Origin: Tetradesmus obliquus
Taxonomy: Eukaryota > Chlorophyta > Chlorophyceae > Sphaeropleales > Scenedesmaceae
NCBI GenBank assembly: GCA_030272155.1
Contig: CP126195.1
Coordinates: 4,819,001 to 4,883,000, forward strand
Length of the DNA: 64,000 nucleotides
Direction: 5' to 3'
Position numbers and translations under genes: made by a program. The first letter of the stretch is position 1. Each line of letters opens with the position of its first letter. Shown here one piece after another: positions 45,939 through 57,247 of the stretch. The notes beneath the pieces were generated by a model, which did no database searches, had not been told where the DNA came from, and saw nothing but the letters and a program-made list of their open reading frames with translations.

Positions 45939-47823
45939 CTACTGCTGGTGCTGCTGCTGCTGCTGCTGGTGCTGCTGCTCATCCTCTAGCTCCTCCAGTG
46001 CTGCTGCCACTGCCGGCATGAGCCCAGGCAGCCGCGGCAGGAGGCTAAACTTTACCACAGCACCGTCCACAGCCAGCAGCGGCCGCTGGGACCAGGGCGC
46101 TGCAGTGGCAGGGAAGCCACCCGGCAGGCGAGGGTAGCGCTGGCTGAAGTGCGTCAGCACAGTCCTGCAAGCAACAGCCGGCAGGGAGAAGTGCAGCGTC
46201 AAGTTGCGCGCTGCAGCTGAGACGATACAAGTATACGCAAGTCCATGCACCTGGAGGAGTGCCTTCGGCACCGTCATGCAACAGAGGGCAAGCAGACAAT
46301 GAAACAAGTCGTGGATGTGGTTTTGCTTTCTCCAGCTGCATGTTGCCCCTCAACTCTACGCTCCGCCGTCTTGAGCAACTTGCAGCGCCTCCTGCAGCGT
46401 GCTGTGGCCCTTTACGCATGCATACCTACCGCACATTGCTGCAACAAAAAAAGCAGTTTACCAGACGCCTCTACGCGGTCATTACCTGTAAGCTCCCATG
46501 TCTTTCGCAACTTGCAGCGCCTCCTGCAGCGTGCTGTGCCCTTTAGCGCACGCATGGTGCCGCAGGCCAGCCTCAAAGGTGGCCTCATGTATGAGTAATG
46601 TAGCTCCAGCCCCAGCAGCAGCCAGCGCAGCGCAAGGCCTTGTGTCACCTGTGTGAAAAAGCAGTGCAGTGCAGAAGCAAACAGCGCGGTTGAGTGCAGC
46701 GGTATGGCGGCCCAGCCCAGCCTCAAAGGTCGCCTCATATATAGCAGCGTGGCACCAGCGCCAGCAGCACCCAGCGCAGCTCAAGGCCTGGTGTCGCCCT
46801 GCGTAAACAGTGTAGTGCAGTGCAGTGCAGTGGAGACGCAACCAGCGCGGTTGACTGCGGCAGTTTGGTGCCCCAGGCCAGCTTCAAAGGTGGCCTCATG
46901 GATGAGGAGCGTAGCACCAGCGCTAGCAGACGCCAATGCAGCACATGGGCGAGTGTCAACTGCACAGGCAAGGACGGTGCAGGTGCGGCAGCTGCAAAGG
47001 TGGCTTTGTGAACAAGCAGCTTGGAACCCGGGCCTTAGCAGCCAGCAACGCCTATGGCCGCGGGTTGCGTGCACAAAGTTGCAGTGCAACATGCATGTTG
47101 CAGCGCAGTGCACATGCAGACATGGTTGAGGAGCCCTGCCGCAGGTTTAACACTTGCTGTGACCAGCAGCAGAAACACTTTTCCCTTCAATGTCGCACAG
47201 CATACTCCATTGCGCCAGTCACTCACCTGAGTAGACCAGCTTCCAGCCTTGGCTGTGGGTCAGCACCAAGCCGTGTGCCCCAGCACAGTGCGCCACAGCA
47301 ACAGACGCCCAGGAAGAAAACCCTAGCACCTCAGACATGATGGTCGAGGCAGCTGACGGCTGCTGCTGCTGCTGCTGCTGCTGTGGCGGGTGGTGGTGGT
47401 GCTGCAAGCAGCCATTGTGCTGTGCATGCTGTCGCTGCTGCATCTGCATCTGCTGCTGCTGCTGCATCTGTTGCTGCATCTGCTGCTGCATGTGCATATG
47501 CTGCATTTGCTGTTGCTGCTGCATGTGCATTTGGTGTTGCATGTGCATCTGCTGCTGCATCAAATTAGCCTGGTTCATGATGCCCATACCACCACACATG
47601 CCTCCTGGCCACTGCTGCTGCTGCATCATCATGCCACCAGGGTTCTGGCTCATCATCATGGCCCCAGGGTTCAGCATCATCCCACATGGCTGGCCCCCCC
47701 ATGCCATAGCTGCAGGGTTGCACTGCGCCATCATCATTTGCTGCTGCTGCATAGCCATGAGTTGCTGCTGCTGCACCATGTACTGTTGCTGCTGCTGTTG
47801 CTGCCAACTGAGCTGCATCTGCA

Positions 47824-47855
<32 letters not shown>

Positions 47856-48347
47856 AGACCTGCTGTAGCTTGTGCAGCAGCTGGTGGTGGCAGTGGCGGC
47901 GGCCTGGGAGGCGGTACACCAGGCTGCTGTACTGCCTGTTGTACTGCCACTTGTACTGCCTGCTGCTGGTGCTGCTGCTGTTCTGCTGCCCCATTGAAGT
48001 CTGACAGCAATACAAAGGTGTACAGCCAGCTGCCATGACCTGGCAGTTGCTGCAGCCAAGACTGCAGCTCCTTCGGACCCACCAGCAGCAGCTCCTGGCT
48101 GTTGCTGCTGCTGCTGCTGCTGCCGACCCCATTGCCAATCCCACCGCTGCTGCTGCACTGTGCCTTAGCCTCCAGCAGCGCAGGCACCCCCAGCATGTGG
48201 TCAGCGTGCTTGTGTGACACCCAAATGCAGGCCAGCCCCGCCAGTACTGCTGCTGCCTGCTGCTGCCCCAGCAGCCTCCTGATGGCCCCCAGGGTACCCT
48301 CCCCTGCATCTAGCAGCATGTAGCGTGCAGCAGCAGGGCTGTCACTG

Positions 48348-48379
<32 letters not shown>

Positions 48380-48890
48380 GGGCTTGGCAACTCCACCTAA
48401 GGACCCCTGCCGTGCATTCAGCAGCTCGCATTCTGCAGATCCAGCAGTAGCAGCAGCCGAAGAGCTTGCAGTGATGCCAGTAGCAGCAGTAGCAGTAGCA
48501 GCGTCCTTGCTGCTGCTGCTGGTGCCGGGCTGCAGCTGCAGCAGTATGGCGCTGGGCCCTCTGTACTTGGAGGGCTCGGCTGACCCAGTGCCCAGGAACA
48601 TAACAGACGTGGCGGCTGCCCAGGACTGACTCAGCAGCGCAGGGGCAGACTCATCATCTGCATCGGTAAGTGAGTCATCACATGCATCAACTGCTGCTGT
48701 TCCTGTAGTGCTTGCTGCACTGGGCTCTGCTGCTGCTGCTGCCGTTGCTTGTGCGGGGTCCTTGGCAACTGCTGCTGCTGGATGGGGTGTTGCTGCATCT
48801 TTTGACTGGTGCTGTTTCCTGGCCAGCCTTTCTTTCAGTGCCTGGGCTGCAGACTTGTTAGTGCTGAGCACAGCAGGCTGTGCAACCGAA

Positions 48891-48928
<38 letters not shown>

Positions 48929-50159
48929 GGACTCGGCTGCCCACTTGCTCCTCACCCCCGGCAGCAGCTGCTGCAACCTCGGCCGCTGCTGCAGCAGCTC
49001 CAGCTGCAACTGCTGCACTGACAACTCCTCAAGCTGCTGCTGCTGCTGCCGCTCCCACTGCTGCCACTGCCAGGGGGCCCAGTCCCACAGGGGCTTGCCA
49101 CCTGGAGGGTTTAGCGGCGGGCAGGGGGCTAAACCCCGCCACATGAACTGCTGCAGCGGCTGGTCTGTAACGGGCTGAGGTGCAGGTGGTGCTGCTGTAG
49201 CAGCAGAGCCTGTGTTGCTGTGCGGGAGCTGTTCTGCGTCTGCTGGCGGCTGCTGCTGCTCCTGTTGCTGCTCTGGGCCTGGACCTGGCTTTACTTCTTC
49301 CTGCTGCTGTTGCTGCTGCTGCTGCTGCTGCCGCGCCTGCTGTATTGCTGCTGTCACCTCAGCCTCTGTCAGCGGCGGCTGGCCAGCCAGGGCATGAGGC
49401 AGCGGGAACATGTCAGGGCTGATCAGGTTTAACCGGGACACAACCCTGGCTGAAGCCCTGAACCCTATGCCGCTGCTGCTGCTGCTGCTGCTGTTGTTGT
49501 CAGCCTGCTTGATATCCACTGCAGGCTTGTCAGCGGCAGCGGCAGCAGCAGCAGCAGGAGAGTCATTCCCCGACTTGACTTCAGGATCTTCCTGCTGCTG
49601 CTGTTGCTGTTGTAGGCCCTCCAGCCCCAAACCTCCATCTGATGTCAGCACCACCTGTTCACCTGGCAGCTGCTGCAGCCAGGCCTGATAAGAAGGCTCA
49701 GCAGCAACAGCAGCAGACACAACATGGAACACAGCCAGCACCCGGCCGCTGCTGCCGCTGCCATCGCTGCTGCTATTGCTGCAGAGTGCTGTCACAGCAG
49801 GGTGCTGCTGCAGCTGCGCCAGCTGCTGCTGCCTCCTGCAGAACAGCACTGCCAGCAGCTGACCAACGCCTGCTGCTGCTGCTTTTGCACTTCCGAAACC
49901 TGCTGCTTCAGCTTGTGTGCCCTGCTGGGTGGTGCTGGACACAGGCAGCATGTGGAAGATGTAGCCCAGCATCTTTTGGCTGCTGCGCTGCTGCTGCTGC
50001 TGCTGCTTGTCCTGCCTGGCAGGATTTGCTGTCCCCATCACCCCACAATGCTGCTGCTGCTGCTGCTGCTGCGCACCGTGACAGCAGCATTCATCAGCAT
50101 CTACATGCGCGCCACCATTCGCCTTGATTTCATGCTGCTGTTTGGCAGCCCCATTGCAC

Positions 50160-50198
<39 letters not shown>

Positions 50199-50524
50199 CG
50201 GCGCTTCTTAGCTACATGCTTATCTACACAGCCATTGCCATACTGCTGCTGCTGCTCCGGCTGCAACCGCTTGTGTCCTGCTGCATGCCCGTCCATCAAT
50301 CCAACTCCTGGCGTAGCCACCTGCTGCAGCTGCTGCGGCTGTTCCTGTGCATCAGCGTCTGCTGCCACTGCTGCTGCTGACGTGCGCCCAAGCATTGCTA
50401 GAATAGACGAACGTACACCACCACCAGCAGCAGCAGCAGCAGCAGTAGTAGCGACACCTGGTGCAATGCTCGCTGCTGTTGCACTGCCCCTGCCTGATTG
50501 CCGGCCCCTGCCTGCTCCTCTAGT

Positions 50525-50560
<36 letters not shown>

Positions 50561-50972
50561 TCTGGGTGCAGCTGCTGACATGAAAATGCTGTCCAGCGCT
50601 GCAAATAGGTGCTGCTTGCCATCACCACCACCATCAGCAGCAGCAGGCTGGCTTGCAGCCGCCTTCTGTTTGCTGTCATCGCTGCTACTGTCATCGCTGC
50701 TGCCACCATCACTGCTGCTTTCACTGCTTTCATCATCACTGCTGCTACTGTCAGCTTCACTACTGCTGCTATCATCATCGCTGCTGCTGCTACCTACTCC
50801 TGTGCTGCTGCTATTGACATCTGCTGCTCTGCTGTTGGGTTCACCAGCAGCAGTGTCTGGCTCATCGCTAGTGACACCTGCACTTTTGAAGCTGCTGTTG
50901 CCACTGCTGCTGCCGCTGCTGTCACTCTCACTTTCACTCTTGCCCTCACTGTCACTGCTGCTACTACTGCTG

Positions 50973-51010
<38 letters not shown>

Positions 51011-51191
51011 TCCCACTTTTGCAACACCATTGACTGGAGCTTGCTGGGCAGCAGCAGCTGCTGCTGCCGCTGCAGGTGGTGCTACAACTGCTGCTGGCAG
51101 CAGCCACTGCGGGGTCTGCCAACTGCTGCTGTTGCCGCCACTGCCGCTGCACTGAGCTCCAAAACCAAGCACCTGCAAAGCACAAGTTGCA

Positions 51192-51222
<31 letters not shown>

Positions 51223-52142
51223 TAGCAGTTGCTAAGCCATCCCAAGGGCATGACAACCATGCTTGGCGTGTGCCGCAATGGCATGCAGACACCGCACTTT
51301 GTAGCACAGAGAAACAGAGTAGAATGGTGCTTCAGGCATCACACAAGGAACGCTGTGGCTACCATCAACATCACAGCTGCATAGACTGCTCTTGTCAGCA
51401 GCCCATGCCCCAGACTCACCTGCACTCTGCGGTCAGCATATGGCAATGCTGCTGCGCAGGCCGACGCAGCTCCTGTAGACTGCTGCTGCTGCTGCTGCTG
51501 TGTGATGGCCACCTGTGGGTGCTGCCAGCTGATGAAGCGCCGCAGGCCCTCACAGCAGCCAGCAGCGCCTGCAGCAGCCGCACCCATTCGAAAAGGAGTT
51601 CGAAGAAGAGGTCCTATTACAGACTAAAGACTGCTACGGCAGGCAATGAAAAGGCTGAGGGAGGTGCAGACAAGGTGATGACTGCGTAGCGCTTAGCTGC
51701 TGCCTGGGGTGGCGTTAGCAGGGCATGCGCCCTGCCTACCTGCAGTCAGAGCTTACAGTGCTCCACACATTGCAGCTGTTACACGACATGTTATGGAACA
51801 TAAAACACAGTATAACATCACATAACGCAACCCACCTGCAGGGCCCACCAACTGCATTGCGCCGTGCCCATCCTGCTTCAGCCGCAGCAGCAGCCCCCCT
51901 AGCCCGCCAGCCTCGCCAGCACTGCACCCCGACAGAAATAACGCCTTGAAATGCAGCCCAGGCCTGCACTTATGCTCCAGCATAAGCCTGCTGATGCCTT
52001 CTGGGGCATTTATGAGGTATTGGCCTAGTGTGCGGCCCTTGGTGCTGCTGTCTGTGAGGCACAGCAGCAGCGCAGGCGCCACGCCGTCTGCTGGCGCTGC
52101 CAGGACGGTGGCTGTGACGCATGCGAGATGACTCTGAGACAT
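45939..52142 (-). CDS. TRZ: tRNase Z, long form (tRNA 3'-end endonuclease)
   Basis: Five exons join in phase: 52142-51836, 51568-51420, 51172-47227, 46648-46486, 46164-45939, giving 1,596 residues, far above the usual 800-1,000. The enzyme cuts 3' trailers from pre-tRNA. The N-terminal inactive metallo-beta-lactamase half shows YLINAPEGISRLMLEHKCRP and AGEAGGLGGLLLRLKQDG; the catalytic half shows FLGTGSAEPSKYRGPSAILL, LLDAGEGTLGAIRRLLG, the metal motif SHKHADH, VYSGDTRP, LIHEATFE, KGHSTLQEA and LTHFSQRYP. Between them lie Ser-, Asp/Glu- and Gln-rich tracts, and a ~200-residue Gln/Met/Gly insertion splits the catalytic domain after FVLLSDFNG. An upstream in-frame ATG at 52190 is possible. Compartment is not evident. 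Tandem copies of exon 4 sit in intron 3. Confidence 0.9.
46681..47045 (-). repeat. Tandem decayed copies of tRNase Z exon 4
   Basis: Upstream of the real exon 4 (46648-46486, GDTRPCAALAAAGAGATLLI) the intron holds three partial copies: about 46958-46850 (VDTRPCAALASASAGATLLI, HEATFEAGLG, open), about 46797-46690 (GDTRP then a TGA and shifted frame), and a faint one near 47035-46995 (VHKATFAA). Periods are about 150-165 bp. Only the real exon has the HST motif and a matching phase on both sides. Confidence 0.8.
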
Positions 52143-52627
52143 GTTGTGGGGAGCGTCAGAATTAATCAGAGGTGTGCATGCTTGTGGCATGCACTGCTGC
52201 TGCTTGGTACATCTGTTGCTGCTGCTGTTGACGCTGCCGCAACATTGGGCGGTAGTGAAGCCTGTGTTCTTTGCCCAACTATATTAATGTTTCTTTTGGC
52301 AGTGCAGTGTGAGAGATTTTGAGTGCCGGCAGATGCTGCCGACAGTCTGACTTTGGACCAGAGCAGTTGTCGCGTGATCAAGACCATCCACACAAAACAA
52401 GCACTGCAAACCACCTTTTGAAACCTAAGCAGAGGTATAGTAACCAACACTATGGTTACTGCATGTGTCTCTGGCTGGTGACAACCCCAGTGTCACCTGG
52501 GTGTTAGTCAAGGCTGCCCAGATGCTTCACTGCGCCTGAACGCTAAGGACAGCGGACAGAAACACGACACGAACAAAAACGCTGTGATTGCCTTCGCAGC
52601 AACTGGCTGCTCCGGCAGCTGTGCACG
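52143..52627. promoter_or_regulatory. Divergent intergenic region, tRNase Z / MYND protein
   Basis: About 485 bp separate the two start codons (437 bp if tRNase Z starts at 52190). It must hold both promoters. An AT patch TATATTAATG lies near 52279-52288. No shared element is proven. Confidence 0.45.
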
Positions 52628-52761
52628 ATGGCTTCAGCCCAACCTGCATGGAGCTGGCAGGTACGATTCAGCAGCAGTTGCAGGACGAACATCTGTTGCT
52701 TCACACGCACCAGCGTTTCAGTCAATCTGAGACTTCTGGCAGAAGCAGGCTAGCGAGGCAG

Positions 52762-52793
<32 letters not shown>

Positions 52794-54126
52794 CCAGCCC
52801 TTCCTTGTTCTGCGCACCAGCAAAGGCAGCATGCTTCTCCTGCCTCCACTACTTGCTTCTGATTTCATGCAACAGCACCGGTTTCATTTGAACCCAATGT
52901 AACAGCACAGCGCGCTGATGTAAGTTGATCAGGCATCAACCACCTCACCACAATCGCAACAACTGCCCCGCCTGCAGGCCACTGAGGCGCTGCTGGCCCG
53001 CCTCAGCCCACCCACGGCAGCAGCACTGCACAGCGAGTACGCCAACTGCCAGCGCCTCACAGCCTGGCTCAACTCAGACCCATTGACCGCACACTTTGAC
53101 CAGCTGACAGCCAGTCAACGCTCCGGCGTGCTGCAGCGCTGGTGCGCACTCGCACAGCCACTCCTGCAAGTCATACCACACCAGGCTGACCAGATAACTT
53201 CCACGTGTCCGGCAGCGTTCAGTGCTGTGGGTGTGCTGCTGAATGGGCTGGGGGTGTTCTTGGAGCGCTGCGTGCACCAGGAAGCAGCAGAGCAGCAGGC
53301 GGCGGTGCAGCAGCAGATCACGCAGCACACAGCAGGTGAGTGGCGGGGTTGGGTTTGTGCAGGGTTGCTTGCAGAGTTCTGTTGGCAACATGTATCCGTT
53401 TGAAGATGTGGCGCAGCTGGTGTGGGTATTAGGTGGTGTTGAAGTGCTGCTGCATGTGTCACAGCAGCCGTTGGTGGTGTGCGGCGGGCGTGTTGCTGAG
53501 TGGTCTGGGAGTGAACATGGAGCGGTGTGTGCAGCAGCAGCCAGCAGAGCAGCAGGCGGCGCTGCAGCAGCACATCGCGCAGCACACAGCAGGTGAGTGG
53601 CAGAGCCGCTTGCGGGGCTGTGGTGTGCGGCGTGCGGTTGAGGAGAGCTGCTTTATGGTCTAGTTGGCAGTGTGTATTTGCATGTGTGAATGCAGCCGTT
53701 TGTGATGTGCTGTTGGCGTGCTGCCTGCATGCCTTGCGCAAAGTTGGAGGCCCCCGTGTGTTATGCGCCTGCTCTGCAATGCGCATATTGTTTCTGCACC
53801 AAACAGTAGCAGCTGCTGCGCACAGCGCAGAAGACTCACTCCAAAGATCTGCCTGATGTACCTTTCTGCCTGCTGTGATGCATCCTGATGCTTCACTTCC
53901 CTTTTCACGCCAACAGGCCTGGCGCCGGTGCTGGGCCCTATCATGGCCACCATAGCAGCGCAGCTGGGGCGAGTGACGCCGCAGCAGCGCGCAGCAACAA
54001 TAGGCGCAGCAGCAACAGCGGACCGCTTCCGCAACTACTTCCCAACACACTCTGATGTGTGCATGGCAGCACACCTGCTGGCCTTCTGGAAAAGCTTGGC
54101 AATGGTGTGGCCAGGTAGCCTGCTGC

Positions 54127-54163
<37 letters not shown>

Positions 54164-54182
54164 GGCCAGGAGCAGCAGCAGC

Positions 54183-54215
<33 letters not shown>

Positions 54216-57206
54216 TTGCAGGAGACAGTGCTGCCGGCGTGTGACCTGGCAGTGAACCTGCTGAAGACATGGCCACCCACAAAGCCAGGCACTGCACCGT
54301 CCAGCAGCAGCAGCAGCAGTGGAGAGGTGCGTGATGCCTTCATGCCGCGTGATCCTGTCACTGCCATCATCAACGGCATATCGCATGTACTGCTCGTTGC
54401 AGTTCACGGGGAGCTGCTGATGGATGACAGCCCAAACAGCCCTCGCGACGCCAGCTTTGCGCAGCAGCTGTCTGACTCAGCGTCACTGCAGCACCTGCTG
54501 CTGATCTCCGTTGCCGCCGAGTGTCACCGGTCTCACCGGGAGCTGCGTGGGGTGTCACCGGTGAAGACCAAGACAGCGGCAGCGGTGGTGACGGCGTCGC
54601 CGGCAGTTGCAGCAGCAGCTGCTGCTGCAGAAGCTGCAGCAAGCGACCAGCAGCAGCAGCGGCAGCAGCAGCAGGAGCAGCAGCTGTACCTGACGGTCCC
54701 TGCTCATCACACAGCCGTGCTCGAGATGCTGCTTGCGCCGGCTGTGCCTGCTGAGCTGGATGTGATCAGTAAGCCCAAACTGAAGCTGCTGCGGCATGCA
54801 TTGTACATAGCAGTAGACTTCCTGCTGCTGGGCAGCAGCAGCAATAGCAGCAGCAGCAGCAACGGCAGGCGGTTAGGCATGGTGATGCAGCTGCCTCGCA
54901 TTCCAGTGGAGATGTGCCCGCCGCTGCACCTGCTGGTGTGTGAGGCTGCTGCGCTGGCTCCTGAGCTGCGCTGCCTGCACTCGGCGCTGATCTTCCAGAT
55001 GTCACTGCTGGACATCCATATGCAGGTGAGGAGTTCAGGGCGTGAAGATGGGTGTGACCTTTTGCAGGCAGGGTGAAAATTCATCGTCGGCCGCAGGAAC
55101 GCGCACCATCCTGCTCTTGCGCTTCGTGTATGTGCGCCATTGTGGCATTCCATGAATAGCACGCAACCGTGCCGTGGAACAGAACACCAGCAGCACTCAC
55201 ACACGCTGCTGTTGCTGCTGCTGCTGCCTTCCTGGGCAGGCCAAAATCCCTGACCCACCCACAGCAGCCACCATCAACGCCGCAGCTGCTGCCTACAGTG
55301 ACGGCCTGACTGCCTCGCTGTTGCTGATGGGCCCTGCGCTGCTGCATGCGGTCAAGCACAGCAAGGATGGTGATGTGCAGATGCCAGCTGGGGGCGGCGG
55401 CTGCCCCTTAGGGCCTGGCGGGGTGTTCTTGAAAGGAGCTGCGCTGAAAGATGCTGCTGTGAACCTCTTTGGCAGTGTTATCATGAAGATCTGCCCGCCG
55501 TTCGTAGGTGCGTGGCAGGAGAGCAAGGACACTTGAATGCAACTATGTCATTCACTTGCAGCTGGGCCTTTGTTTGCATGATAGTTGCAGGGGGGCAGGG
55601 ACAGCGCCGAGTTGTGTGCAGCTGCATTGACAGTGACAATAATGTGACAATAATGTTAATGTTAATGTTTCGCACCGCTAAAAACACTAAAAAGATTAAA
55701 AGGAATTAAAAAGGTTAAACAGCAGCCGTGCACATTTTCCAAGTTGTTCATATTTGGCAATTGTTTGTGTTTATTATAGTTTCATTGGTGATGTTGTGTA
55801 GCCATGGGAAGTGCCTGCCAGCCCATCTGGTGGTGGCGTCAGAGGAAGCTGAAAACATCACACAAGTGCCTCATTTAAATTAGCAGGCCAAAAAGATTAT
55901 TGTTACACAACAGTCTGCCCCTCATTGGCACGCAGCCCCACAGCCAAACTGCATTCACATGGTCATTACCTCCTAAGCGCGCGTGCTCAGACATACATAT
56001 TAGTTGCCATCAAAGCCACACTCCCCCACCGCACAGCAACAGATGCTTGCCTTGCACTTCAGAGGCCAAGCAGCATTGCATCACGTAAAGCAGCAACACT
56101 GCAATACGTGTATGTGCAGAGTTGCTGCCGCCATCATATGCTGGCGGAAACATGACCAATGTAATGGCACAACAGTGAGGAGTTTTGGCGCTGCCGATCC
56201 CTGGACTTCACAGGTCCTCATCAATGCAGCAGCAATCCTATACGCACAAAAGGCCTTGGAACGGCATGCATGTGCAAGATCATTATGTGCCGCTGTCGGC
56301 AGCACCGTGCTGTGCTGCCTTGACTGTTGATTCTTCATGTATAAACGCGATGGTGCCCCAGCAGCACGCAGCACCAGCAATGTATGATGTGTATGACGGT
56401 GGCAGCTTGTCCAGCAACCATCTTCATTCGTTGTGTAGGGTTGTGCACTTGGGGTGTTGCCTTTGGACAGTGACTGCAGTGGACCAGCTGGTGGAGCCAA
56501 TCTTTGATGGTAAAAACCTGTAAGGCACACAGCAGCAGGTAGCAGCGGATATGTACATAGTTGTGCATTGTTGGAAGGTGCGCAATTGTGCATTTACTAT
56601 GCCTAAACTGTCATTCTGCATAAGGTATGCCCATCAGTACTGAAAGACGTCCAGCATGTTTAGTGTCGAGCAACAATAGTGTGATGCTGCCATGAACATG
56701 CTGTTGTGACAAAGGAGCAGCGCCTGTTTCATCTGAACACTTGCAGCAATGTGTTGAGTACAATGTGTGAATACACAACACAGGCATGTGAAGGGAAAAA
56801 CACAGGCATGTGCCTGCAGTGAGCCAGTGTGTTGGTGTCTCACAACAACCGACAGACAAATGCAGCAGCACAGGCACATGGCTGCCGCACCTGCATGTGA
56901 TATGGTGGCTGGTAGGGCAGGGATGGTGTCGCTGCCAATGGTGATGAGCGCCGGGTACCTGCCCATGCTGTTGCATGGCAGCCGTTGCTGTTTCGGCTGC
57001 CTGTCACTCGAGTTGCATGCGTTGCAATGGGTCACTGATGCTCTGCTGCCTTTGCTCGGTGGTCAGGTCCATGAAGTTGCTGAAGGCCCATGGTGCACAT
57101 GGGTCGTGATTACCATGGCCACGCTGCAGTGGCATGTGCTGCAAGTACCCTGCAGCCAGCAGAAAACAGCATCTGCCCACAACAGTCTATTACAGCAATG
57201 TGTGCA

Positions 57207-57247
<41 letters not shown>

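Noticed and set aside
49642-51235. Several 150-340-codon plus-strand frames (Cys/Leu/Ala-rich)
   Set aside because: They are antisense shadows of the Ser- and Gln-rich tRNase Z exon 3.
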